Position numbers and translations under genes: made by a program
Part shown: positions 1-11,600 of the stretch, in pieces
Layout of the letters: every line of letters begins with the position of its first letter
How positions within the stretch are numbered: the first letter of the stretch is position 1
The notes under the pieces: model-generated
Told to the model about the DNA's origin: nothing
What the model saw: only the letters and a program-made list of their open reading frames with translations
The model's database searches: none
Assembly: GCA_029948255.1 (NCBI GenBank)
Contig: JALIZF010001801.1
Location: 310,001 to 374,000, forward strand
Direction of reading: 5' to 3'
Length of the DNA stretch: 64,000 bases
Source of the DNA: Telmatactis stephensoni
Taxonomy: Eukaryota > Cnidaria > Anthozoa > Actiniaria > Isophelliidae

Positions 1-235
1 AATGGCGAATTGCAGTCGGCGATTGGTGATTGTACGACCGAAGGAAACTTGGGGTAACAAGAATCGCTTCATTTTCTTTAATTAAATACCCAAGCAATGC
101 CGGTACCATGCAGTAAAGACCTTATTGAATAAAGTGGTTGATAGGCATTTCATATCGCCGCGCCAGATAGTGCATGGTCACAGTTCCTTTCGGTCGTGCA
201 ATCACCAATCACCGAACGCCATTCACCGTTCGCCC
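1..235. repeat. Inverted repeat pair at the left edge (MITE-like)
   Basis: A segment near 20-45 (core GATTGGTGATTGTACGACCG) returns as its reverse complement near 183-215 with one or two changes, about 140 bases apart. This is the layout of a small non-autonomous DNA transposon or a foldback. The left arm touches the window edge, so its true end cannot be judged and no target duplication can be checked. No credible coding sequence lies within it. Confidence 0.55.
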
Positions 236-535
236 CGTCAACCTTTTTTGAAATAGCTATGTATAATGGTGAGTTATTTTGAGTACCTTGCGATTGATTA
301 AGTGGTCGAAATTTAGTTCTAATACATTTATAGCGAACTGCTGGCAAGTTTCTAAGATTTAAAAGTGGTCCAAAACGTACTACAAACGCGAGGCAAATTT
401 TTGACACGAAGGATTAAGCCTATAAGCTGGTCATGTTCACTGATATGCTGTAATGTTTGTTTATCTTTAGGTAGTTTTAAGTGGAGCTAGTGTTAAAGCG
501 TCCTTGTAGACACAGCTGAATGAGCAGCCAACAAA
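236..535. other. Upstream region of the ENPP gene, no recognised element
   Basis: About 300 bases before the ENPP start codon. I see no clear TATA box or CpG-rich promoter. A splice-acceptor-like TTTATCTTTAG lies near 460-471, so an upstream non-coding exon is possible but not shown. Confidence 0.3.
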
Positions 536-1981
536 ATGGTTGTAAATGGAGTACACGTCCTACTTGCCTGTATAGTTTCAGTGTCTTTGCTATGCCTGGC
601 CATTGCCACCCCAATCAAGTCCAACTACACGCCAGTTATTCTTGTATCACTAGATGGACTGGGTTGGCAATTTCCCGGTGGACAATTTGCTAACACACCA
701 AATCTTGATTATGTAGCAAAAACCGGAGTTAAAGCCAAGCACATGATGACAGTAACACCAACATTAACGTGGCCAAACCATCAAACCTTCCTCACTGGCT
801 TGTATCCAGAGAGCCATGGCATTGTAAGTAATAAGTTTTGGGATCCAGTCTTTAAAGAAAAGTTTGTTTTGGAATACGACTGTACCAATTATGATCCCAA
901 GTTTTGGACCGAAGCAGAGCCCATCTGGCTGACCCTCCAAAAACAGCACATCGCTACGGGCATGCACTTTTGGCCAGGTTTTTCCAGCTATAAAACTAAG
1001 CCGACTTACTACGAGAAGGAAGTTTGTAAGGTTAACTGTAGCAGCATCAAGGATCTACCTGCCTCGCGCAAGCCAGTTCGACCAGGGATATACCCACCCT
1101 ATGAACACTGCGCTCCGAATTTCACAATACCATTCCGAGATCGTATTGACACTGTTATTAGATGGTTCACTTCCAAGAAACCCCCTCGTTTTATAGCGTT
1201 ATACGTGGAACAGCCAGACTTGGTGGGGCATCTCTTTGGATCAGAATCTCAAAAATTCAAAGAGGAAATCGAAAAAGTGGATCGTGATGTTGTCGGTTAC
1301 CTTATCAGCAAACTTAGAATTGCCAACCTTCTTGACAAGGTCAACTTGATCTTTGTGTCTGACCACAGTTTTGTGACTGTTAATAAAAGCCAAGTTCTCT
1401 TTTTGGAAGACTTTGTAGACCCGTCCAGCTACATGATGACGGAACAAGGAGCTCTAGTTCACCTGTGGCCAAAGAATGGAAAGCTGGAGGAGGTTTATGC
1501 AAACCTCACAAAATTTGTGCAAAGATATCCTCAGACTAAAGTGTACAAGAAAGAAGAAATTCCCGAGAAATTCCACTATAGAAATAACCGCCGTATCCCG
1601 CCCATCTACCTGGACTCAGGATTTGGCTGGTTGACAGCAGACCGTCGAATTAGCGTACCTGATAACTGGATCTATGGCGCGCACGGGTACCCTGCAAGCG
1701 AAAAAATGGCGTCGATCTTCTACGCACGTGGCCCTTCCTTCAAGAAAGGTTATCAGATAAATGATGGCCTGCGGTCTATCGACGTATATCCCATGTTGTG
1801 TGAAATCCTTGGAATACAACCACGCCCACATAACGGCTCCATAGCCAACATGAAGAGATTGATGGTAGGAGAGGATGTACATGGTAGTGGTAATGCTTTG
1901 CATCATGGTGGCTTTCCCTTCACTTTCAAATATGTTGTTTTGTTAAGTCTCCCTCCGATTTTAAACATCATATTTCATTAA
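536..1981 (+). CDS. ENPP-family ectonucleotide pyrophosphatase/phosphodiesterase
   Basis: A 481-residue single-exon reading frame. ENPP enzymes hydrolyse phosphodiester or pyrophosphate bonds outside the cell using two zinc ions and a threonine nucleophile. All metal ligands are visible: D40 (VSLDG), nucleophile T78 in TLTWPNH, D228 and H232 in EQPDLVGH, D276-H277 in VSDH, and H383 in GAHGY. TGLYPESHGIVSNKFWDP is the classical family signature. Residues 5-24 form a signal peptide. Potential N-glycosylation sites are present. The last 20 residues are hydrophobic, preceded by small residues, which suits a GPI-anchor signal or a tail anchor. The length matches short catalytic-domain-only members (ENPP4/5/6 type); there are no somatomedin-B or nuclease-like domains. 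The usual SDHGM is SDHSF here, an altered residue beside the metal site. The substrate cannot be told from sequence. The ATG at 536 directly precedes the signal peptide. Confidence 0.9.
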   Translation: MVVNGVHVLLACIVSVSLLCLAIATPIKSNYTPVILVSLDGLGWQFPGGQFANTPNLDYVAKTGVKAKHMMTVTPTLTWPNHQTFLTGLYPESHGIVSNKFWDPVFKEKFVLEYDCTNYDPKFWTEAEPIWLTLQKQHIATGMHFWPGFSSYKTKPTYYEKEVCKVNCSSIKDLPASRKPVRPGIYPPYEHCAPNFTIPFRDRIDTVIRWFTSKKPPRFIALYVEQPDLVGHLFGSESQKFKEEIEKVDRDVVGYLISKLRIANLLDKVNLIFVSDHSFVTVNKSQVLFLEDFVDPSSYMMTEQGALVHLWPKNGKLEEVYANLTKFVQRYPQTKVYKKEEIPEKFHYRNNRRIPPIYLDSGFGWLTADRRISVPDNWIYGAHGYPASEKMASIFYARGPSFKKGYQINDGLRSIDVYPMLCEILGIQPRPHNGSIANMKRLMVGEDVHGSGNALHHGGFPFTFKYVVLLSLPPILNIIFH

Positions 1982-2072
1982 ATTTCTCTTCGGTTTGGCA
2001 ACGAAAATTCCCTATCAATATCCGTTTTGTGAAGTTGTACTAAACTGACAAACATGGAGACGAAACCATATC

Positions 2073-2264
2073 AGGCCTACTTCGGGCCCTAAAATCGCCT
2101 AATATCGCCGTAATATCGCCTAATATCGCCTAAGATAGGCCTCGCCTATGAGCGCCTATGAGTGCCAACTCGAAATGATAAAATTTCCCAATATCGCCTA
2201 AGATCGCCTAAAATCGCATAAGATCGCCCAAAATAATGACGATTTTATGGCCCGGGGTAGGCCT
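2073..2264. mobile_element. 192-bp MITE built on an ATCGCCTAAT-type tandem repeat
   Basis: The ends at 2073-2099 and 2238-2264 are 27-base inverted repeats with a few mismatches (AGGCCTAC..CGGGCC.TAAAATCG). The interior is a degenerate tandem array of the decamer ATCGCCTAAT. No target-site duplication is obvious. The structure suggests a non-autonomous DNA transposon whose interior grew by slippage. Confidence 0.6.
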
Positions 2265-3290
2265 TGTAACGTCGTATAAAGAGAGAGAGTTATTAGAGCT
2301 CGATCGGGCACGCTGCAGCCTTTCCTGCAACCGTTTTTTCTCAGCGTTGCGCACAAATGCTGCAGGGGTGGCATGCACGGGGTGCATCAACATAGAATGC
2401 AATGAAAAACGTAATAAATCGCTGACAGATATGTTAGATCCCCTGCTATAAGCCCCTCTCTAGTTAAGCATCCACCAATGTAGGTTGGATTAAATGTCGT
2501 TAAGCTATCAATACTCATCCATGCATGCTGATACTTTTTGCCAGCATTTACGGATTAGGGACCAGTCATTATTTAAAACGATGGGTACACACACAACATT
2601 CATGCATACAGGATGGTCGCAATAGAGTTGTTGACCCCCCCCCCCCCCCCTTCACCACCACCACCACCACCACCACCACCACACACACACTTTTTTCCCC
2701 GCCCTGCACGGAAATGTGTGTCCCCTCTATTTATATCACCCTTTCCCACCCTGTATACAGGGACTCAGTGGTCGACCTACGCAAGTGTAAAGGGAAATTA
2801 TTTTGCCAGCAGTAGCCTAGTGGTACCTCTGACTGGGGCACCTGTCGGAATTTCAAGTAAAGTTTTTTAAAGAAATTTTATTAGTCAATATTTAAGACTG
2901 TTTCATAACTATATATATTAACATTTCATAACTAAAATCTGTTTTGTCCGAGTTGTCAGTTTCAGATCAGTTTCAGTACAGCTTCGATCTAGCTCTTAGG
3001 TACTTAGTCGCTACCTAACAAATACTAATTTAACAAACAAGCATTGAACAAAGTTTTACAGCTTTAAAATCAATCTCTTACGTACTCGACCTCCTTCTCT
3101 ACAAAGTCTACAAATACTCAACAGACAATTAAACATTCAACAAAGGTTTTCCATGTTGTAAATTCAACAACGAAAAACTAAAGGATCGAGAGCAGAACTC
3201 CGGGAAAAACGATGTTCAGGAGCCAGGTATTCTTGACTCGGCAAGGTATTCTTGACTCGGCAAGCCCACCACACTTAGCTTTCAAACGAG
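2265..3290. other. Intergenic stretch with simple repeats
   Basis: Holds a poly-C run followed by CAC/AC repeats (about 2634-2694) and a 19-base unit, GGTATTCTTGACTCGGCAA, duplicated exactly in tandem (3226-3244 and 3245-3263). I see no gene; the proline- and threonine-rich reading frames here come from the microsatellite. Confidence 0.6.
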
Positions 3291-3295
3291 CAATC

Positions 3296-3305
3296 AGTCA
3301 GTCAG

Positions 3306-3347
<42 letters not shown>

Positions 3348-3380
3348 CATCCATCCATCCATCCATCCATCCATCCATCC

Positions 3381-3467
<87 letters not shown>

Positions 3468-3560
3468 AATCAATCAATCTATCTATCTATCTAGCTATCT
3501 AGCTATCTAGCTATCTATCAATCAATCAATTAATCTTGAATCAATCAATCAATCAATCAC
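3296..3560. repeat. Compound tetranucleotide microsatellite (ATCA/ATCC/ATCT)n
   Basis: Successive blocks of CAAT, CATC and CTAT units with minor interruptions. Any reading frame gives only Ser-Ile-Asn/Tyr-Leu-Ser-Ile type repeats. Confidence 0.95.
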
Positions 3561-4380
3561 TTTTTATTTGAATACGGTAGCTACACTCATACAAATGATG
3601 ATAAAAACGTTACATTGATTTTAAGAAAGGTCGTATAAAAATAATACAACAATGATATATAGAGTGCATAAATTGAAGAATAAATATAAATAACACAAAC
3701 ACTCTTGTAAGTGGACAGCTCCACTTAAGGACACTTTCCAAACTGACCTCGTTTGAAATCACTCCCACTCAAACACTATATTGAAATGCTCACGTAGCCA
3801 GACAGCTCCATTTTGAGTTTCCCGAGGGTGTTCCCTTAAGGGAGCTTTGAATGTAACTAACTTATAAAATTATATGCAAACGGGTCCCACACAGTGTCCA
3901 ATTACTTAAAAAATCCTTTAAGTTTACTGTTTTAAATCTCCCTACGGTTTCAGCAGCTTTCAGATTCTTGGGATATTCTCCTCTTACTAGCCTCTGTGCG
4001 AGGGAATGGAAGATCAAAATTGATTGGGTAAATAGCTAGGTGCTAAGAAATGTTTAATTTTGTAAACAAGAGTCGCTTCATGTATACTGCGTGTTTCCTC
4101 CAATGTCAACCAGCCAACTCTCTCTCTTTAGAGCCTCGGATGAGGATGAGTCGTATCGAGCTCCCAACAGTACAGTATTTTAGCTGATTGGTTTTGGAGT
4201 ATTTGGAATTTATCTCTCAGACCTTTGTTGTACATGTCCCAAACAGGGAGGAACAATAATCAAAATACGGCTGAACTAGAGAACTATATATATAGTGATT
4301 AACGCCTCCCTGGGGATAAAAGGTCTACATCGCCTTAGCAATTTAAGACCGTTCGAATCAAATATTGGTTCGTGCACACT
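3561..4380. other. Intergenic stretch, nothing recognised
   Basis: AT-rich sequence without a convincing reading frame, tandem repeat or inverted repeat that I could see. Confidence 0.5.
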
Positions 4381-4384
4381 TTAA

Positions 4385-4611
4385 AGCCTGGTTTCCATTT
4401 GATCACTACGATCGCTGCGATTGCTGGAGAGTAGTTTCCATATGATCGCCACGATCGCCGAGATAGAAAATACTCTATCTCGGCGATCGCGATCGCCACG
4501 ATCGCTGGAGTTGTGTTTCCGTGTTTCCATTTGATCGCTGCGATCGCCGAAACACGTTTCTGGGCGATCCTGGTGATCGTAGCGATCGTAGCGATCAAAT
4601 GGAAACCAGGC
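4385..4611. mobile_element. 227-bp MITE flanked by TTAA
   Basis: Both ends carry the inverted repeat GCCTGGTTTCCATTTGATC, extended by repeated GATCG(C/T)(T/A)(A/G)CGATCG palindromes. The interior contains a further hairpin (GAGATAGA...TCTATCTC). TTAA lies on both sides (4381-4384 and 4612-4615), the target used by piggyBac-type transposases. It lies just downstream of the peroxidase gene's 3' end. Confidence 0.7.
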
Positions 4612-4941
4612 TTAACATTTTATAGATTTTATGTTGGAGTTAAAACTTGAATGTGTCGGCTATGATGCAGTGACTATAGGACTATGTCAACCAGGCTTCA
4701 CGGGCCACTTTAAATGGTAAGAATTTGTAAAAAGGATAGGGAAGTTCAAGAGAAAAATCCATCTAATCTACTTAGCAATAAAGTATAGTAAAACTGGTGG
4801 AAATGGAGTAGATAATGCAAAGTAATGACTACCACACAATATGAGCATACCTAATGAAGGAGTGGCCTTGGAAGGAAACTCATTTTTTCAATATTTTGTT
4901 CAAATAATTTGGTAGTCGGTACTTTTACTAATGCGGCTTTA

Positions 4942-5623
4942 CTAATCCATTAAGGATATCAGCAGACTAATAGCAACGTTAACACAAAATACTATGAATA
5001 CAGGCGAGATATACTTGCCACCAGATGTTTGACATTGTGCACTTACTGCTTGTTGGCTGACTCCATTTGTAGTCTCTTTCCATTCCATCAAATCTACTTG
5101 CGGGATCTCCTCACATGATCGTAGAGCGTTTTCATGTGTGGAGTAGTTGCCCGGCTTTTTCAAGACAAGTCTTTGCAGATTACGGATATTATCACCGTTA
5201 TCACAAATCATTTTCGCAAGACTTGCCTTTCTGATTTGATGTAATTGATTCAGTGGGAAAACTCCAGGGTTTTCGTACCACAAACGATCTCCACTGCGCA
5301 AGCGCCTGAATTGTTCTGCTATCAAAATACTGAATGTTTGACCCATAATCCCACCATTAAGAGGTTTTTCATACAGCCCCCCTACGAAGAGATCAACGTC
5401 ATCAGGGTGATTGTAAACCTGTTTTAACCTGTTTGTGCGGTTTTGATCCATTTCTGTTACAAAGTCATCAAATGTGTCCGCTTTCTTTAGGCCAACGATC
5501 TTTCTAAAGGCGTTGTAACCAGTTATCCCATGGTCGCGTCCTCTTTGAATGTTTATTGCTGGTAAATCTGACAAATCACCTGGTGCTCGAACTAACTCTT
5601 CCTGGACGGCTTTAGCGAAAAAC
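4942..5623 (-). CDS. Peroxidase exon 6: C-terminal domain and hydrophobic tail
   Basis: The acceptor is TTTCTTTATTAG|GTTTTTC. It encodes LPAINIQRGRDHGITGYN, LFVGGLYEKPL and GQTFSILIAEQFRRLRSGDR, all hallmarks of the domain's C-terminal half. It then has an unusual extension ending in a roughly 20-residue hydrophobic stretch before the stop, consistent with membrane or GPI anchoring. Confidence 0.93.
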
Positions 5624-8600
5624 CTAATAAAGAAACTTTTCAAGTAAATAAATAATCCCAACATCGATTTCTAGTCTGATGTTTGTCTACTGCAGGACTG
5701 TAGATCGTTAATATGTGACCTTGCTAAGAAATGCAAGGGAGTACGTCGAAATTTTGTTTGGAATTTTTTTGATTCTTCAGTGTGAAAATTGGATTGCAAA
5801 GCGCGCGATGTTCCAGGCGTTCCTCGTTGTGATGGTTACGCGTAACGCCTATTGAAGATTCTCCAACATCATATATAGGAAAGCTGTAGTATTAGGCTAG
5901 CTCCCCTTCACCTATTCTTGGATCGCTGCTCTTTTCGTTGCCTCCTTGCGCAGTTTCGTCGGAACTTCTTTAGCTCGAAATCACAACGAGGAACGCCAGG
6001 AATATCGCGAGCCTCGAACAAAAAGGACAAAATTTCATACAAACTGTTGACGTGCTCCCTTGAGCAATGCTTTAACATTGCTAGAACCTAGTGACGGCTG
6101 TGGAGCAAATTTCTCATTGAAATAAAAACAACTTAAGACGCTCTTCCTTAAGCACATTCTCCACTCATCGCAGAAAGCACTCGCTGCGGTCATTTTTACT
6201 CGCTGCGAAATTTTGAACAATAGATTTTATTCCCAACGGGTACTCGCTGGCTCGCTGCGAGTAATTTCTGCGATGAGTGGAGAATGGCCTTTAGACAAAA
6301 ATTGCCGTTAATACGTACGGAGAGGTTGGCGCGTTATATAAGTCTCGTAAAAAAAAAACCAGTAAGACACCGGTCTTATTTTCGCTAGTATATCTAGCCC
6401 ACATTGTACTAAGTCGACATTCTTGCTTACCCGTCGGTCTTTTGGGAACTGTCACTTGTAAGACCACGCAAGATTGAGTCCACGCCTCCGAACTCGACTT
6501 CGTAGAGGAAAGTTGGGTCAAAGAACCTGTTCATAGGGATCGGCTCAGTGGCTTTTTTGAAATCATTCTTATCAAACCGGTTAAGCGTGTTTTGAATTTG
6601 GCTGTGACCAAAACGGAAAGCGGCAGTAGCGAAGGCGTTGAATATTGACGCGTCGGTGAAAGCGTTGTAGCCATAATAGTAGCCTGTTGAATGCAGCATC
6701 AAATGAAAACTTTGTCTCTGCGGTAGAAGAACAAATATACTGATCAATTCTCATTTCCATATACCTGCGGTCACTAAGGCCCTGGGCATAAAATGCAGCT
6801 TTTCCTGGAATTTGTTCTACAACATTGTGCGCAAGACCGAGTTGCCCGTGTTGCACACAACAATTGCAGGTTAAGGATCGAATTCTACTTTTACAACTTT
6901 TCCTGCAACGTACGTTGCGCCTAACATTGTAGGGGTGGACACACGTTGCAACTATGTTGAGCGCAATGCTGCTGAATATATATAGGCATTGCTCTATGGT
7001 ACAAATAAATGATTTATTATGAGATGATATTTATAATATATATAGTATATTCAGATGAAATTCATATGAAAATATAAGAACCTATTTTAAGAACCTTGGT
7101 AGCCTAAATTTCCTTTAAGTACCATTTATATAAGAACCTATTTAGGCTCAATTGAAAAATTCACGTTCTTATACGTGGGGCTGTGCCAATTTTTGAATTT
7201 TTTTGATATTTTTTTACTTTGATCTCCAGTATACTTGTGAAGGACAATATCGTCAAACAGTTTCCTGAAGCTTCAATTGATTTGCCTGAGAATGCAATTT
7301 TTCGGCGTGTTTTATTTTGTCGGACATTTTAGTCAGTATTTAACGTGTTACCAGTAACTTATCAAGTCTTCAACTCGGCCGTACTTAAAAGTCTATATAT
7401 TCTATATATATTCCGTTAGAGTGAGCGGCATGTCATCCAGTTTGTTAAAGACTTGCTACAAAACCTTACCGTTTTTTCATCTAATATTGATGGAAGGTAT
7501 TCGTTATACGTGATGTGCTGCATCATGGCACCCATGATCTTCCGAGTTTCGTAGAACAGCTTATCTACCGTCCAGTAAGGATTGAGATCTATCAGTTTTT
7601 TTACAATACGGTTGTGTTCTCGACTCCATATGGTATGCAAAGATGAGAGACCTACAAGGAATAATTGGTACGTTACAGCTTGTACACCATATTAAAATGC
7701 TGTTTACACGGGCGATTTTGTCGCGCGAGAAGAGCGCCGATTTCAACGACGATTTTATTGCAACTTTAAATCTCGCGTGCGTCCCTACCTGGATTTTCAT
7801 TGGTTCTAGCATCACCAGTTTTGAAGCATGGCATTTTGTCTTTATTCGGCGTACGACAGAACCCTCCCTGGGTTGGTAACAGACTCTTCAATCCACTGAC
7901 AGAATTACTTGTTTCATGAAGGAAAGCCGTGCCAGCGACACGCAGCTCATTGAAGCGTTTGACGTTATCACCGTAGACTTGTGATGCATCAACAAATGCC
8001 GATTTGACGTTGATCTGGTCACGTGGAGTTAGCATGCCATTAGTAACGGGTACATCTCTCAGCATATTAATGCACGTTTTATTTCTGTTTCGAAATGCTG
8101 CGTCGTTTGTTGGTACGGGAATGCCGAAACATTCTCCAAAATGACCACATTTACCTGTGCAGTTAACATTAGGCTGTGAAGCATGCTCTATATCGTGATC
8201 AAGAAACTGACCCCAAATCATGTTCATATGGGAAAGTTTAGATGAGGGATGATCTTCGTCTTTGAATATTATTGAACTGACTAGTCGTGAATTAGGTAGA
8301 TCGGCGCCATTTCTTGCTTTACGTGGTTTCGAGATCCCATCAGAGTAATTAGCTTGTAAGATACGAGTAAACGCTGTTTTGGCTACTCCATAAAGAGGAT
8401 TAAGAGGGTTGTTTTTGCAGCCGTCGATTGTTCGATAAAGTCGATCAAAGTCTTTGCAATTTACTTGGACTGGATTGTAGAGAATATTTTTAAAGTGATC
8501 GCTTTGAAGACCGTGCAGTGCAGATATGTCTTTGTCGTTGGTGAAGCTAAAATAAATTAGAGAATTTGAAAATTGGTTTCGTGAAAGCAACAATTCCTGG

Positions 8601-11600
8601 GATAAATAATTAAGGTTACATAAAGGCCTAATGTGGAGATTTAGCTACTGTACACAATATATCATGAAATAATGCATGTCGGGTCAAAGGCTCTAAATCT
8701 ACGCCATTCACCAGAAAGGGATAGTATCGACTATGGGTAGAAATGACTAAAACCTGACAAAAGTGCACGGAATTCAACACGACAGTTCGAATCTCGCTTG
8801 CGTCGTTCTTATACACCAAATAGGCCAACTAAGTTATGATACATGATTTTAAGGCCTCATTCACCAGTAGTTTTCAACGCTAATAGACCAACTAAGTTGT
8901 GATACATGATTTTAAGGCCTCATTCACCAGTAGTTTTCAACGCTAATAGACCAACTAAGTTGTGATACATGATTTTAAGGCCTCATTCACCAGTAGTTTT
9001 CAACGCTAATAGACCAACTAAGTTGTGATACATGATTTTAAGGCCTCATTCACCAGTAGTTTTCAACGCTAATCCCGCAAGCCGACTGACCTACTTGCTG
9101 TGACTTCTCCATATAAATGGAGACGGGGCCTATGGTTTAACGTCCTCATCCGTGAAGACGTGAAGGTCTAACCATTTGCAGATGTAGTTACAAAGGCAGC
9201 CCCTGTGTCTTGAATGTAAGTATTTGCTTCTTCAAGCAAATACTTACATTCAAGACACATTTTAGTGCATCCACTGCAGCTGAAAACAGGGTAGTAATGG
9301 GGGTGGTCTGATGTCAGTTGTCAGTCAGAATGTAGCTCGTTTGTCAGTTGTCAGCTAAAAATTAAGTCATTTGTCAGTTGTCAGTACAATTCTTAGTTTG
9401 TCAGTAAAATATTAGTTAAACATTAATTTTCAACAGTTTTTTTTTTCACATTGCGCATGTTTTTAGCAATAAAACACTATTTTTACTTCATACGTAGTTT
9501 AAAAGATGCTTTTAAAACTTTTTTTCATGTTTTGTTTTGCTTTTGTGATGCCAAGAGGATCTACAAGGACCATCGTGCATGTACATGTTAAGGCATAAAA
9601 TATATATTACATGCAGATCTTTGAATATTTCATTTTCTGATACCCCTATAAACAAAATACTCTGCTTTTTCACTATTTATATGGGCGTGTCTAGAGTACG
9701 TAGCTATTGTGAAACTGGCTAGTAATCCGAGCCGGTATATATGGATACTTGCTACACGTCAGTTTACCAGAACTAGAGCCCAGACAATCAAAACCTTCAC
9801 TCAGTAGACATGTTCAAAGTCGACACAGAGACCCAAAAGCAAATAAGTGCCATTTGTGGTCCTTTCAGCGGCGGTTATACGAGTTTTTAAGATTTTATCT
9901 GTACATTTTAGATAAGCAACAAAAAATGTCAGTTGTCAGTTATCATTTTTGTTGTCAGTTATCAGTACAAAAAAGCCTTGTTTGCGTCAGTTGCCAGTGG
10001 CATTTTTGGCCATTTATCAGTTGTCAGTTAACCCCATTACCACCCTGTGAAAATGCTTTGGTCAGCAAAACTAACTCATATACTGAATGTTAATTGAATC
10101 ATTTTAGGTGTATTCAAGGATTGATATGAAGTTCGCATGGTCCAAAATATCTGAAATTTCCACATCATGAAACATTGCCCTTCTTTATCAGGGGACAGAC
10201 CTCCTCGAAGGGTGAATGCTACTTCCATAGATCTCACAAAGTAATTGTGTTTATCTTGGCAGTTGTTTAAATTTGTTTGAGGATTTAGTTGAGGATTTCT
10301 GGCCCAAGAAATTAAATAGCTATATACATAACTGACCAATTCACAAAAATTCTACCCAAATTCGAACACTTCTATATCTTCTCCGCATTAGTATATGAGT
10401 TGTAAGTGGGATTTTAGCCTAAACATGGATATTTTGGACGCTAAATACTTGTGATATCTTCTGTGCGTTTTGCTGCTACTGTTAAAACTTTTATGACGTT
10501 ACAAAAGGCAACAACGCTGAACAGCCGTTTGCCTAGAGACATATCCCTTCCCTCCTGTATATAAGACTAACCCGAGTTTCTCTGCAAGTTTTCTAAGAAT
10601 ACTCTCCATCGCAATCGCTTGTATTCTGGTTCCCTCTAGTTCTGGTAGAAAAATTTTGTAGTGAGTTGAAGCGTTGACATTTGATTGGCTGTTTTGAGCA
10701 GTGTTGGCTTCTGTCTCCAGGGTCTCTTTCCTTGCATCGATGATGACTTGGAGTAAAATGTCTTCACTAATGCCTGGGATGTCCTTGACAGCTTTTTGGT
10801 TGGCAGACCATAGCACCAAAGAACCTGTGATAAACGATGAGATAATAATCAGCATAGGGGCAGAGAAGACAGCTGCACCCTTAAGTAACTAAGATACCCT
10901 ACTCTATTAGCCACTTTCATACCGTGAAGACTGGGTACGAGTCCCTCAAATTTTGACGATGGCAACACAAAACTCATGTAGTCAGAAAGAGCACATCGAG
11001 CTATATAAAATCCCGAAGTTTGGTGTTAATCGGCCTCAATATTGAATGACGTACAGAGCACTGATCAAAAATGCTAGAATTTACAAAGAAATGTATGATT
11101 GTAGGGACATTTTGGACATTTTGTCCCTACAACCATACATTTCTTTGTAGAATCTAGCATGTTTAAACTGCTGCATCTCTTTCAATGTATATCTGATTAA
11201 CATCAAACCTCGGGATTATATACAGCTCGATGTGCTCTTTCTGACTACATAAGTTTTGTGTTGCCATCATCAAAGTTTAAGGGACTCGTACCAAGTACTC
11301 ACGGTATGAAAGTGGCTAATACCTAAACATTTTCCACAAAGGAAATATACTAGTACTGAATTAAAGATTATCAGTTCCTTCTACTAATGATGTAGCTCAA
11401 AAACTCAGTCACTTTGCGTTGAACACTAATTAGTTAATTGGAAATGAAAATTAATAAAAATATAATTTAAGGTACAGCATCAGGATACGTTTCGCACTCC
11501 TTTTAATCTCGAAAATTTTTCTTGGACATTTCTTAATTCACATAAAGACAGTTTTGCACGAATCACGAGAAATGAAAATTCTTGATCATGCGTCACCAAA

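Noticed and set aside
3212..3502. Ser-Ile-Tyr-Leu repeat protein
   Set aside because: Translation of a tetranucleotide microsatellite.
2641..3560. Search for direct repeats with regular unique spacers (CRISPR-like)
   Set aside because: All regular arrays seen here and elsewhere are plain tandem or simple repeats in animal DNA, without spacers.
9749..10093. 114-codon frame
   Set aside because: It lies inside a non-autonomous DNA transposon and reads through its repeat motifs.
10499..10855. Using the ATG at 10855 as the peroxidase start
   Set aside because: It lies upstream of a good splice acceptor, and the exon at 12931-12853 supplies a better signal peptide in matching phase.
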